Source: Stappia sp. 28M-7 (lineage in GTDB: Bacteria; Pseudomonadota; Alphaproteobacteria; Rhizobiales; Stappiaceae). Taken from it: a stretch of DNA of 64,000 nt. The stretch covers positions 682,001-746,000 of the forward strand of contig NZ_JACMIA010000001.1 in NCBI RefSeq assembly GCF_014252955.1. Reading direction: 5' to 3'. The notes beneath the pieces were generated by a model. The model had not been told where the DNA came from and ran no database searches. It saw only the letters and a list, made by a program, of their open reading frames with translations. A program made the translations under genes and the position numbers. Every line of letters starts with the position of its first letter. Position 1 is the first letter of the stretch. Shown piece by piece: positions 52,873-61,358 of this stretch.

Positions 52873-53747
52873 GCGGGAAGGGGGGAGAGATGACGACGGG
52901 TAGTCCTTACGCGAGCGGGCCTTTCGATCCGGCCGAGGACGGCGCGGAGATGGAATTCGACGGTCGCATGTCCTATGGCGACTATCTCAGCCTGAGCCGC
53001 ATCCTGACGGCGCAGAACCCGCTGTCCGAGGCCCATGACGAGATGCTGTTCATCATCCAGCATCAGACCTCGGAACTTTGGATGAAGCTCGCCATCCACG
53101 AGCTGGCCGCGGCCAAGGGGCGCATTGCCGCCGACGACCTGCAGCCGGCCTTCAAGATGCTGACCCGCGTCTCGCGGATCTTCGAACAGCTGACCGGCGC
53201 CTGGCAGGTCCTGCGCACCATGACGCCCTCGGAATACACCCTGTTCCGCGGCGATCTCGGTCAGTCTTCCGGATTCCAGTCGCACCAGTACCGTGCCATC
53301 GAGTTTCTCGCCGGCAACAAGAACGCGGCGATGATGCGCCCGCATGCGCATGTGCCGCGCGTGCACCACTGGCTCGACCAGATCCGCCGCGACACCAGCA
53401 TCTACGACGAGGCGATCCGCCTGCTTGCGCGTTCGGGCCTGCCGATCGACGAGACGCACCTGGCCCGCGACATCTCGCAGCCCTACGAGCGCAACGACAG
53501 CGTCCGCCTCGCCTGGCTGGAGGTCTATCGCGACCCGCATCGCTACTGGTCGCTCTACGATCTTGCCGAGAAGCTGGTGGACTTCGAGGACTATTTCCGT
53601 CGCTGGCGCTTCAATCACGTCACCACGGTCGAGCGCATCATCGGCTTCAAGCGCGGCACCGGCGGCACGTCCGGCGTTATGTATCTGCGCCGCATGCTGG
53701 AAGTGGTGCTGTTTCCCGAATTGTGGGAGATCCGCGCCGACATGTGA
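52869..53747 (+). CDS. kynA: Tryptophan 2,3-dioxygenase
   Basis: Heme enzyme that opens the indole ring of tryptophan to N-formylkynurenine. 292 aa from the ATG overlapping kynU; an ATG at 52890, with AAGGGGGGAG before it, is equally plausible. Landmarks: [34 protein letters not shown] with the substrate-binding His, [20 protein letters not shown], and [26 protein letters not shown] with the heme-ligand His. Spacing to kynB is 79 bp. Confidence 0.95.
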   Translation: MSGKGGEMTTGSPYASGPFDPAEDGAEMEFDGRMSYGDYLSLSRILTAQNPLSEAHDEMLFIIQHQTSELWMKLAIHELAAAKGRIAADDLQPAFKMLTRVSRIFEQLTGAWQVLRTMTPSEYTLFRGDLGQSSGFQSHQYRAIEFLAGNKNAAMMRPHAHVPRVHHWLDQIRRDTSIYDEAIRLLARSGLPIDETHLARDISQPYERNDSVRLAWLEVYRDPHRYWSLYDLAEKLVDFEDYFRRWRFNHVTTVERIIGFKRGTGGTSGVMYLRRMLEVVLFPELWEIRADM

Positions 53748-53826
53748 GCACGGCGCGCTATATGCCGTATCAGGCAAGGCCGGCCTTGGGAGAGGCCGAT
53801 GGGGACGGGGTCATGGGGAGGACTTC

Positions 53827-54456
53827 ATGCCGACGGGACTGATCGACATCACGCCGCCGCTGCGCCCTGGTGCTGCGGTGTTTCCGGGCGATGCGCCCTA
53901 CCGGGTGGAGCAGACCTTCGCCATCGGCCCCGGCTGCCCGGTCAACGTCACCTCCGTCTCGCTTTCCACCCATTGCGGCGCCCATGCCGATGCGCCCTTG
54001 CATTACGATGCCGACGGCGCTCCCATCGACGCCCTGCCGCTGGAGGACTTCATCGGCCCCGCGCGGGTGATCGATGCGCGCGGGGACGGCCCGCTCTGCC
54101 TGCCGGGAGAGATCGAGGGATATCTGGACGGCGCGCCGCCGCGCGTGCTGCTGCGCCTTGCCGAGGCGCTCGATCCGCAGGTCTGGCCCGAGGGCTTTCG
54201 CGCGCTCAGCCCCGAGACGGTGGAGCTGCTCGCCTACCGCGGCGTGCGCCTCGTCGGGGTGGACGTCCCGTCCGTCGATCCCGACACGTCGAAGGACCTG
54301 CCCGCCCATATGGCATTTCGGCGTCACGACATGCGGATTCTGGAGAATCTCGCCCTCGCCCACGTCGAAACCGGGGATTATGAGTTGATCGCCCTGCCAT
54401 TGAAGCTAGAAGGGCTGGACGCGGCGCCGGTGCGCGCCCTGTTGCGGCGCCTTTAG
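53827..54456 (+). CDS. kynB: Kynurenine formamidase (KynB type)
   Basis: Metal-dependent cyclase-fold amidase hydrolysing N-formylkynurenine. 209 aa. IDITPPLRPGAAVFPGDAPY at the start, then the metal motif STHCGAHADAPLHYD (about residues 46-60), DVPSVDPDTSKDLPAH and a C-terminal YELIALPLKLEGLDAAPVRALLR, all typical of KynB. GGGGAGGACTTC precedes the ATG. Completes the tryptophan-to-anthranilate set; no anthranilate-degrading gene is in the window. Confidence 0.94.
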   Translation: MPTGLIDITPPLRPGAAVFPGDAPYRVEQTFAIGPGCPVNVTSVSLSTHCGAHADAPLHYDADGAPIDALPLEDFIGPARVIDARGDGPLCLPGEIEGYLDGAPPRVLLRLAEALDPQVWPEGFRALSPETVELLAYRGVRLVGVDVPSVDPDTSKDLPAHMAFRRHDMRILENLALAHVETGDYELIALPLKLEGLDAAPVRALLRRL

Positions 54457-54551
54457 GGGCTTGACCCAGGGGCGCGCGGAAAAAAACACCGGCAGGGAGA
54501 GCGGTCGGAAAGGCCGCCACATCGGACCGGGGAGGTCCTGGCGAGGGTACG

Positions 54552-55340
54552 ATGAGCGGACAGGACACGATGCTTGAGGTCGAGGACCTCGTGATGACCT
54601 ATGGCGGCTTCAGGGCCGTCGACGGGTGCTCCTTTTCCGTGCGCGAGGGGACGATCACCGGGCTGATCGGTCCCAACGGCGCCGGCAAGACGACGATGTT
54701 CAATCTGGTGGCCGGCGCCTTCCCGCCGACATCCGGGCGCATCCGCTATCTCGGGCGCGACGTCACCGATCTTTCCACCGACCGGCGGTTCCATCTCGGC
54801 CTGGTGCGCACCTTCCAGATCCCGCACGAGTTTCACCGGCTGACGGCGCTGGAGAACCTGATGATGGTGCCGCCGCGCCAGTCGGGCGAGGGCCTGCTGG
54901 CCAACTGGCTGTCGCCGGGCCGGGTGCGCGCCGACGAGGAGCGCGTGCGTGCCAGGGCTATCGAGACGCTGGCCTTCCTGGAGCTCTCCCATGTTGCGGA
55001 CGAGCGCGCCGGCAACCTGTCCGGCGGCCAGAAGAAGCTGCTGGAGCTCGGCCGCACCATGATGACGGATGCGAAGCTGGTGCTGCTCGACGAGCCGGCC
55101 GCCGGCGTCAACCGCACGCTGCTGCGCAAGCTGGAGGAGAAGATCGCCATTCTCAACCGCGAGCGCGGCTACACCTTCGTCCTCATCGAGCACGACATGG
55201 AGATGATCGAGAAGCTCTGCGATCCGGTCATCTGCATGGCCGAGGGCCGCGTGCTGATCCAGGGCGACTTCGCCGCCGTGCGCTCCGATCCGCGTGTGCT
55301 GGAAGCCTATCTCGGCGAGAGCGTGGGAGACGCCGCATGA
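54552..55340 (+). CDS. Branched-chain-type ABC transporter ATPase (LivG family)
   Basis: A 262-aa ATPase: Walker A GPNGAGKTT (about residues 39-47), LVRTFQIPHEFHRLTALENLMM, signature LSGGQKKLLELGR, Walker B LVLLDEPAAGVN, switch His (IEHDMEMIEKLCDPVICM). The LivG-type long arm between Q-loop and signature is present. First gene of a livGFHM-binding protein set 95 bp after kynB on the same strand, overlapping livF by 4 bp. Confidence 0.92.
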   Translation: MSGQDTMLEVEDLVMTYGGFRAVDGCSFSVREGTITGLIGPNGAGKTTMFNLVAGAFPPTSGRIRYLGRDVTDLSTDRRFHLGLVRTFQIPHEFHRLTALENLMMVPPRQSGEGLLANWLSPGRVRADEERVRARAIETLAFLELSHVADERAGNLSGGQKKLLELGRTMMTDAKLVLLDEPAAGVNRTLLRKLEEKIAILNRERGYTFVLIEHDMEMIEKLCDPVICMAEGRVLIQGDFAAVRSDPRVLEAYLGESVGDAA

Positions 55341-56044
55341 ACGACATTCTCGACATGCGCGATGTCGTCGGCGGCTATGGCGAGGCGGACATCCTGCAGG
55401 GCGTGACCCTGCGCGCGGCGAATTCCGAGATCGTCGTCATCGTCGGCCCGAACGGGGCCGGCAAGTCGACGGCGATGAAGGCGATCTTCGGCCTGCTGCA
55501 TGTGCGCGGCGGCTCGATCCGCGTGGACGGCGCCGACATCACCGGCCTTGAACCCAACCGCATCGTCGAGGCCGGCGTGTGCTACGTGCCGCAGGTCAAC
55601 AACGTCTTCCGCGAGATGACGGTGCACGAGAACCTGGAAATGGGCGCCTTCCTGCGCTCCGGCGACCTGTCGGCCGCTTATGACCGGGTCTATGCCCTGT
55701 TCCCGGACCTGAAGGAGCGGCGCAAGGCGCTCGCCGGCAACCTGTCCGGCGGCCAGCGCCAGATGGTCGCCATGGGCCGGGCGCTCATGCTGGAGCCCAA
55801 GCTGCTGCTGCTCGACGAGCCGACGGCGGGGCTTTCGCCGAAATACATGGAGCAGATCTTCCAGATCTGCCGCGACGTGCGCGACACCGGGGTGACGATC
55901 CTGCTTGTCGAGCAGCACGCCAAGCAGGCGCTGGCCTTCGCCGACCGCGGCTATGTGCTGGCCGCCGGCGCCAACCGTCACGAGGGGACGGGCGCCGAAC
56001 TCCTCGCCGACGAGGATGTCGCCGCCATGTTCCTGGGAGGCTGA
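55337..56044 (+). CDS. Branched-chain-type ABC transporter ATPase (LivF family)
   Basis: A 235-aa ATPase, shorter than the LivG partner as usual. Walker A GPNGAGKST (about 38-46), YVPQVNNVFREMTVHENLEMGAFL, signature LSGGQRQMVAMGRALM, Walker B LLLLDEPTAGLSP, then VEQHAKQAL, where the usual His-loop motif is VEQ-xx, as in LivF proteins. Coupled to livG by ATGA. Confidence 0.92.
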   Translation: MNDILDMRDVVGGYGEADILQGVTLRAANSEIVVIVGPNGAGKSTAMKAIFGLLHVRGGSIRVDGADITGLEPNRIVEAGVCYVPQVNNVFREMTVHENLEMGAFLRSGDLSAAYDRVYALFPDLKERRKALAGNLSGGQRQMVAMGRALMLEPKLLLLDEPTAGLSPKYMEQIFQICRDVRDTGVTILLVEQHAKQALAFADRGYVLAAGANRHEGTGAELLADEDVAAMFLGG

Positions 56045-56049
56045 CCGAC

Positions 56050-56922
56050 ATGGATGCGATGGAACTGATCAACTTCTATCTGGTGCCGGGCATCGTCGTC
56101 GGCTCGATCTATGCGCTCGGCGCGGTCGGCATCACGCTGGTCTTCGCGATCCTGCGCTATGCGCATCTCGCCCATGGCGACCTGGCCACCCTCGGCGCTT
56201 TCCTGGCGCTGGCCGTGGTCACGCTGGGCGGCGTGTCTCCCTATGTCGCGCTGCCGATTGCGGTGCTGGCGACCGCCGCCGTTGCCGTCGGCATCGACAA
56301 GGCGTTCTACGCCTATCTGCGGGAGCGTCCGAAGATCGTCACGGTGATGGCCTCGCTCGGCGTCGCCCTGATGGTGCGCGCGGTGGTGCAGATCGTGTGG
56401 GGCGTCGATTCCCAGACCTATACGCGCGGCATCGTGCGGCCCGAGAACTGGTTCGGCATCCGCGTCCGCGACCGCGAGATCGTCACCGTGCTCGCGATGA
56501 TCGCTCTCGTCGCGGCCCTGCAGCTCTTCCTCAAGTACAGCAAGTGGGGCAAGGCCATGCGGGCCATGTCCGACAATCCGGACCTTGCGCTCCTGTCGGG
56601 CGTCGACAACCGCAAGGTCGTGGTGCTGACCTGGCTCATCGTCGGCGGGCTGTGCGGCGCGGCCGGCGTCTTCCTCGGCCTCAATTACGAGCTGAAGGCG
56701 ATGATGGGCTGGACCATGCTGCTGCCGATGTTCGCCGCGGCGATCCTGGGCGGTGTCGGCCGGGTCGAGGGCGCGGTGCTCGGCGGGCTGATCGTCGGCA
56801 TCGCCGAGGAGATGTCGGCGCTGTTCCTGCCGACCGAGTACAAGGCGGCCACCGCCTTCGCCATCCTGCTGTTGATGCTCCTTGTGCGGCCGACCGGCCT
56901 GCTCAAGGGCAAGGTCCTGTAA
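56050..56922 (+). CDS. Branched-chain-type ABC transporter permease (LivH family)
   Basis: A 290-aa membrane protein with about eight helices. LivH features: GSIYALGAVGITLVFAILRYAHLAHGDLATLGAFLAL at the N-terminus, KAMRAMSDNPDLALLSGVDNRKVV (ATPase-contact loop, residues about 168-190) and LPMFAAAILGGVGRVEGAVLGGLIVG. A start three codons downstream (MELINF) is possible. 15 bp before livM. Confidence 0.92.
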   Translation: MDAMELINFYLVPGIVVGSIYALGAVGITLVFAILRYAHLAHGDLATLGAFLALAVVTLGGVSPYVALPIAVLATAAVAVGIDKAFYAYLRERPKIVTVMASLGVALMVRAVVQIVWGVDSQTYTRGIVRPENWFGIRVRDREIVTVLAMIALVAALQLFLKYSKWGKAMRAMSDNPDLALLSGVDNRKVVVLTWLIVGGLCGAAGVFLGLNYELKAMMGWTMLLPMFAAAILGGVGRVEGAVLGGLIVGIAEEMSALFLPTEYKAATAFAILLLMLLVRPTGLLKGKVL

Positions 56923-56936
56923 GGAGGTCGCGCGCG

Positions 56937-57920
56937 ATGGAATGGCTCGGCTTCGTCAACTACGCCGTCTTCATGGCGATCTTCATCGGCATCTATGCGC
57001 TGCTGGCGCTGGGGCTGAACATCCAGTGGGGCTATACCGGCCTCTTCAACGCTGGCATCGCCGGCTTCTTCGCCGTAGGCGCCTACACCTCGGCGATCCT
57101 GACCACGCCCTTCGTGGACGGGCGCGTCGGCGGCTTCGATCTGCCGGTTCCGGTCGGCTGGCTGGGGGCGATGGTGGCCGCTGGCCTGATCGCCTGGCCC
57201 ATCGGCAAGATCTGTCTGCGCCTGCGCTCCGACTATCTGGCCATCGCCACCATCGGCGTCGCCGAGATCATCCGCCTCGTCGTCAAGTCGGAAGGCTGGC
57301 TGACCAACGCCGCGCGCGGCATCACCAACATCCCGCGTCCCTTCGGCGATCTGGCCTACACCATGTCGCAGCTGGCCTATCTCGCCATCGTCGCCGGCGT
57401 GTTGCTCGTCGCCTACCTCTTGGTCGAGCGGCAGTTCGCCTCTCCCTGGGGGCGGATGATGCGTGCCATCCGCGACAACGAGGATGCCGCCCGTGCCATG
57501 GGCAAGGACGTGCCCTACCGGCGGCTCGAGGCCTTCATCTTCGGCTCGGCGCTGATGGGGCTGGGCGGTGCGCTCTTCGCCCATTTCAACCGCACGATCA
57601 CGCCCGAGGCGATCGACCCGATGGTCGCGACCTTCCTCGTGTGGATCATGCTGATCCTCGGCGGGTCGGGCAACAATCGCGGCGCCATCCTCGGCGTTGC
57701 GGTGGTCTGGATCATCTGGTCCATGTCGGAGATCGTCACGGACCGTCTGCCGCACGAATATGCCGTGAAGGCCAAGTATCTGCGCGTCTTCCTGATCGGC
57801 CTGATGCTGCAGGTGGTGCTGCGCTTCCGGCCCGAGGGGCTTTTGCCCGAACCGCAGGGGAGAGGCCGCAAGCCGGACCCTGCGGCAAGCGGTGCACGCC
57901 CGCCGGCGGCGTCCGATTGA
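56937..57920 (+). CDS. Branched-chain-type ABC transporter permease (LivM family)
   Basis: A 327-aa membrane protein: ALGLNIQWGYTGLFNAGIAGFFAVGAYTSAIL, LRSDYLAIATIGVAEIIRLV, RMMRAIRDNEDAARAMGKDV (ATPase-contact loop), LMGLGGALFAHFNRTITPEAI and the family end FRPEGLLPEPQGR. An extra Pro/Ala-rich tail follows. GGAGG is 9 bases upstream of the ATG. Followed by a 187-bp gap with two hairpins, then the binding-protein gene. Confidence 0.92.
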   Translation: MEWLGFVNYAVFMAIFIGIYALLALGLNIQWGYTGLFNAGIAGFFAVGAYTSAILTTPFVDGRVGGFDLPVPVGWLGAMVAAGLIAWPIGKICLRLRSDYLAIATIGVAEIIRLVVKSEGWLTNAARGITNIPRPFGDLAYTMSQLAYLAIVAGVLLVAYLLVERQFASPWGRMMRAIRDNEDAARAMGKDVPYRRLEAFIFGSALMGLGGALFAHFNRTITPEAIDPMVATFLVWIMLILGGSGNNRGAILGVAVVWIIWSMSEIVTDRLPHEYAVKAKYLRVFLIGLMLQVVLRFRPEGLLPEPQGRGRKPDPAASGARPPAASD

Positions 57921-57963
57921 GGCTTGTGAGGGCGGCGCGTTTCGGTTGAAACTGCCGCCACCG

Positions 57964-58082
57964 GGCAGCCGGGCCTCCGGCTGCCGCAAGCGCGGAAGGC
58001 GCCGTTCCGGGCAGGGCCGCATGGCCCGCGGGGAGCGCCTGCCGCGAGACAGAGAACGGCCGGGGAGATTTCATCCCGGCCG
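57964..58082 (+). other. Two hairpins before the binding-protein gene
   Basis: GGCAGCCGG/CCGGCTGCC (57964-57985, 4-nt loop) and CGGCCGGG/CCCGGCCG (58057-58082, 10-nt loop) lie in the gap between the permease and binding-protein genes. No T-run follows either. They may partly end the upstream transcript or protect the 5' end of a separate binding-protein mRNA, giving more binding protein. Confidence 0.45.
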
Positions 58083-58107
58083 GATAACCATAAGGTGGAG
58101 GTTTATC

Positions 58108-59307
58108 ATGAGGACGTTCCGTATTGCCGCGGCTGCGGCTCTCCTGGGAGCGACGGCGCTCGCGGCGCCCGCCCATGCGGACGTGAAGATCGGTCTGCTC
58201 GGCGGTGTTTCCGGTCCGATCGCGGCGATGGCGCCGGCGATGATCGACAGCGCCAATCTCGCCATCAAGCAGGTGAACGATGCCGGCGGCGTTCTCGACG
58301 GCCAGAAGCTGGTCGGCGTGGTCGGCGACAGCGCCTGCAACCCGCAGAACGCCACCGACGCGGCCACCAAGGCGGTCAACATCGAGGGCGTCGTCGCCAT
58401 CGTCGGCCCGCATTGCTCGGGCGCAGTGCTCGCCGCCGCCAACTCGGTGACGATCCCGGCCGGCATCGCCATCGTCACCCCGTCCGGCACCTCGCCGGAG
58501 ATCACCTCGCTGCAGGACAACGACACCGTGTTCCGCACCGTGCCCTCCGACGACTATCAGGGCCGGGCGCTCGCCCGCACCCTGCTGGAGCGCGGCACCA
58601 AGAAGGTGGCGGTCGCCTATCTCAACAACGATTACGGCAAGGGCCTTGCCGAGTCGTTCCGCGCCGAGTTCGAGGAGAAGGGCGGCGAGATCGCCGGTTT
58701 CGCCGCGCATGAGGGCGAGAAGGCCTCCTACCGCTCGAACCTTGCGGATCTGGCATCCGGCGGCGCCGACACGCTGGTCATCCTCGACTACGGCGACGGC
58801 TCGGGCCTGACCATGCTGCGCCAGGCGCTGGAAAACGGCTTCTTCGAGAACTTCATCGGCGCCGACGGCATGAAGTCCGATGCGCCGATCAAGGAGCTCG
58901 GCGCCGAGAACCTCGAGACCTTCCTCGCCTCGGCTCCGGTCGGCGAGCAGTCCACGTCGCTGGATGCCTTCAGCAAGGCCTTCTCCGATGTCGGCGGCGA
59001 CCCGAGCGCGATCTTCGTGACCACGTCCTACGATGCGGCCTTCATGCTGGCGCTCGCCATCGAGAAGGCGGGCGGCGACAAGGCCAAGGTGGCCGCTTCT
59101 TTGCGCGAGATCTCCAACGGCGAAGGCGAGCCGATCCTGCCGGGCGAATGGGCCAAGGCCAAGGAGCTGATCGCGGCCGGCAAGGCCATCGACTACAAGG
59201 GCGCGGCCGGCGACCACAACTTCGACGAGGCCGGCGACGTTCCGGGCGCCTATGCCCTGTTCAAGGTGTCAGGCAACGCGTTCGAGGTCGTCTCGGAGAT
59301 GAAGTAA
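58108..59307 (+). CDS. ABC transporter substrate-binding protein (LivK/Peripla_BP_6 family)
   Basis: A 399-aa periplasmic receptor with signal peptide (about residues 1-24, ending AHA). Family landmarks: VKIGLLGGVSGPIAAMAPAMIDSANLAIKQVNDAGGVLDGQKL, GPHCSGAVLAAANSVTIPAGI, TPSGTSPEITSLQDNDTVFRTVPSDDYQGRALA, VAYLNNDYGKGLAESF. C-terminal YALFKVSGNAFEVV. GTGGAGG precedes the ATG. As the last gene of the Liv set next to kyn genes, its ligand may be tryptophan, kynurenine or anthranilate rather than leucine (inference). Confidence 0.9.
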   Translation: MRTFRIAAAAALLGATALAAPAHADVKIGLLGGVSGPIAAMAPAMIDSANLAIKQVNDAGGVLDGQKLVGVVGDSACNPQNATDAATKAVNIEGVVAIVGPHCSGAVLAAANSVTIPAGIAIVTPSGTSPEITSLQDNDTVFRTVPSDDYQGRALARTLLERGTKKVAVAYLNNDYGKGLAESFRAEFEEKGGEIAGFAAHEGEKASYRSNLADLASGGADTLVILDYGDGSGLTMLRQALENGFFENFIGADGMKSDAPIKELGAENLETFLASAPVGEQSTSLDAFSKAFSDVGGDPSAIFVTTSYDAAFMLALAIEKAGGDKAKVAASLREISNGEGEPILPGEWAKAKELIAAGKAIDYKGAAGDHNFDEAGDVPGAYALFKVSGNAFEVVSEMK

Positions 59308-59314
59308 GCCTTCG

Positions 59315-59405
59315 TCCGACCGGGGCGCTCGCGTCCCGGTCGGATCCTCCCCTTGGCGGGGAGCGGAAACGCGAAACGGCGGCCCTGTGAGGGGCCGCCG
59401 TTTTC
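59315..59405. terminator. Tandem terminators between binding-protein gene and rirA-like gene
   Basis: First stem TCCGACCGGG / CCCGGTCGGA (59315-59344). Second, a perfect 12-bp stem AAACGGCGGCCC / GGGCCGCCGTTT (59374-59403) with loop TGTGAG and a TTTTC run, also usable from the other strand because AAA borders it. They end the convergent transcripts of the transporter and the Rrf2 gene. Confidence 0.85.
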
Positions 59406-59434
59406 ATTTCGCGGTCAGGAAATTGTTATGTGCC

Positions 59435-59920
59435 TCAGGCGCCGGCGCCCTGCAGGCTCGCCATCTTGCCGGAGGTGGCGATCTCGCCATCCATCTTCAG
59501 CAGGAAACGGATCTCGGTGCGGTCCTCGGCCAGCTCGGCGATGGTGTGGGAATCGAGCACCATCATGAACGCTTCCAGCGCCTCGTGCAGCAACCCGTTG
59601 AAGCCGCAGGACGTGATCAGCGGGCAGTCCTTGCGGCCCGATTCGAAGCACTCCGCGAGCAGGAAGCTCTCTTCCGCTGCGCGCACCACCTCGCCGACGG
59701 AAATTTCCGCCGCCGGGCGCGCGAGCAGGATGCCGCCGTTGCGGCCGCGCAGGGTGCGCACGAAGCCGCCGTCGACAAGAACCTTCAGGATCTTGAAGAG
59801 ATGCGTCTCCGACATCTCGAAGCTGGCCGCGATATCCGCGACACGGCTCGGGGATCCGGGATTTGCCGCACAGTAGATGAGGGTGCGGACAGCGTAGTTG
59901 GTCTGCTGGGTCAGGCGCAT
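59435..59920 (-). CDS. rirA: Rrf2-family iron-sulfur regulator, RirA-like
   Basis: A 161-aa regulator. Start is MRLTQQTNYAVRTLIYCAAN, the RirA N-terminus (an ATG two codons earlier is possible). The winged helix contains SETHLFKILKVLVDGGFVRTLRGRNGGILLARP. The three cluster Cys are at 91, 99 and 105 (AECFESGRKDCPLITSC), the exact spacing of RirA. RirA represses iron-uptake genes in rhizobia and relatives when iron is sufficient. NsrR (nitric oxide sensing) shares this layout, but the N-terminal sequence favours RirA. No iron gene adjoins it. Confidence 0.85.
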   Translation of the reverse strand: MRLTQQTNYAVRTLIYCAANPGSPSRVADIAASFEMSETHLFKILKVLVDGGFVRTLRGRNGGILLARPAAEISVGEVVRAAEESFLLAECFESGRKDCPLITSCGFNGLLHEALEAFMMVLDSHTIAELAEDRTEIRFLLKMDGEIATSGKMASLQGAGA

Positions 59921-60127
59921 GTGCATAGATATGCGGTGCCGGGGCGGGAACGTCAACGGCTTTGATGGAAAAACCTGACGATGCAATTCAACTTTTGCAA
60001 CGCCTTTATGCCGCTACGTCGGATCGGGGTGGGGAGGGGACGGGAGAGTGAGGGAAGGGCAGTGTAGTCTACAGAATGCGAAATAATGCGAAGGCTGATG
60101 CGGCTCTCCTCCGCCCTGGAAGCCAAT

Positions 60128-60448
60128 AGGCCCCGGATCTCGCGATGCCCGTCCGGGGTGACGGCAGAAGGGATGCGGGGCCGTGCCTCTGCCTCGGAAG
60201 GTCATCCCGGCCGCAGGCGAAGCCGGAGAGCCGGGACCCATTGGCACCCTCAGCCGGGGTGAGGCGGGAACGCATTGCCATCCCCAAGGCTGTCATACCT
60301 GCGAAGGCAGGTATCCAGTATCCGCCGGAACAGATGGTGGCGCCAAGCCAGCCGCCACCGGTGGTCCAGCGGCAGCGCCGAGGCTCGGGCAAAACCGTTC
60401 CGGGATTACTGGATCCCGGTCTTCGACTTCGCCGAAACCGGGATGACA
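60128..60448. repeat. Cluster of REP-like palindromic repeats
   Basis: Four imperfect inverted repeats occur in a row: CCCCGGA..TCCGGGG (60131-60158), GTCATCCCGGCC..AGCCGGGACCCA (60201-60240), GTCATACCTGCGAAGGCAGGTATCC (60292-60316) and ACTGGATCCCGGTC..GACCGGGATGAC-type unit (60408-60447). The wording (GTCAT at one edge, ATCCAG/ACTGGAT at the other) matches extragenic palindromes that are widespread between genes in alphaproteobacteria. Units 3 and 4 point in opposite directions, like a BIME. Confidence 0.7.
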
Positions 60449-60541
60449 TCCTGCGGGTAGGGTTCACGTCGGAGGATCGTTTCCACCGTTCCCTCGCTCC
60501 ATCCTCTCCCTTGCTTTGCGCTTGAAACTCGCTCCCAGAAC

Positions 60542-60557
60542 ATGAATAGTGATTCAT
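60542..60557. promoter_or_regulatory. Operator-like dyad before the TetR gene
   Basis: ATGAAT-agtg-ATTCAT forms a 6-bp inverted repeat, with another AATTCAT right after it (60559-60565). It lies 28-43 bp before the GTG start of the TetR gene, the usual place for autoregulation. Inferred from pattern. Confidence 0.5.
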
Positions 60558-60584
60558 AATTCATATTACACGGGGGGAGACGTC

Positions 60585-61358
60585 GTGGGCGAAGCGAGAA
60601 CGGGCAGGGGCGCGGGGCAGGCCACAGGCCGCGGCACCGCCGCGCGTGGACGCAAGGCTCCGGCCGGGGCGGGCGTCGCCAAGCCGCGCGCGCCCAAGAA
60701 TGACGCAACGGGAACTGTTCCGGCAAGTGCCGTCGCCACCGGCGGCGAGGAGGCCGCCTCCGGCATGCCGAAAACCGCGCGCGGTGCGGCCACCCGTCGG
60801 GCGATCCTCGAGGCTGCCGAGCGTGTCATCGGCCGTCAGGGCTTCAACGAGGCCTCCATCGGTTCCATCACCCGCGAGGCCGGCGTCGCGCAGGGCACAT
60901 TCTACATCTATTTCGCCAGCAAGGACGAGGTCTTCTCCGAGCTCGTTGCCGAAATGGGCCGCATGCTGCGCCATGCGATCAGCGAGGCCACGTCCGGTTA
61001 CGCGGACCGTCTTAAGGCCGAGCGCGAGGGCCTGCGCGCCTTCCTCGCCTTCGTCTCCGCCCATCCCGAGCTCTACCGTATCGTCCAGGAGGCGCAGTTC
61101 GTCGACCGCGACGCCTATCTCGCCTACTTCCGCACCTTCGCCGAAGGCTATCGCGAGGGGCTGGAGCGAGCCGCAAGCGCCGGCACCATCCGCCCCGGCG
61201 ATGCCGAGATCCGCGCCTGGACGCTGATGGGCATCGCCCGCTCGCTCGGCGAGTTCCAGGTGGTGTTCGGCGGCGACATTCCGGTCGACACCATGGTCGA
61301 TGTCGCCCACGACCTCATCGAGAACGGCCTGAAGGTCGGCGCAAGGGACGGCGAATGA
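60585..61358 (+). CDS. TetR-family regulator with basic disordered N-terminus
   Basis: A 257-aa regulator. The GTG at 60585 is chosen because GGGGGGAG lies 5 nt before it. Residues about 1-65 are rich in Gly, Ala, Arg, Lys, Thr and Pro and look disordered. The TetR DNA-binding domain follows: ATRRAILEAAERVIGRQGFNEASIGSITREAGVAQGTFYIYFASKDEVFSELV. The C-terminal helical ligand domain follows (FLAFVSAHPELYRIVQEAQFVD). It overlaps the enoyl-CoA hydratase gene by 4 bp, so an acyl-CoA is the probable effector. Confidence 0.87.
   Translation: MGEARTGRGAGQATGRGTAARGRKAPAGAGVAKPRAPKNDATGTVPASAVATGGEEAASGMPKTARGAATRRAILEAAERVIGRQGFNEASIGSITREAGVAQGTFYIYFASKDEVFSELVAEMGRMLRHAISEATSGYADRLKAEREGLRAFLAFVSAHPELYRIVQEAQFVDRDAYLAYFRTFAEGYREGLERAASAGTIRPGDAEIRAWTLMGIARSLGEFQVVFGGDIPVDTMVDVAHDLIENGLKVGARDGE

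Larger units (their letters stand above)
59921..60584. other. Long intergenic region without genes
   Basis: About 660 bp between the rirA-like gene and the TetR gene. The part next to rirA (59921-60127) is plain sequence with no recognised element beyond the expected promoter. A cluster of palindromic repeats (60128-60448) and an operator-like dyad (60542-60557) are listed separately. No open frame here has coding character. Confidence 0.6.
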
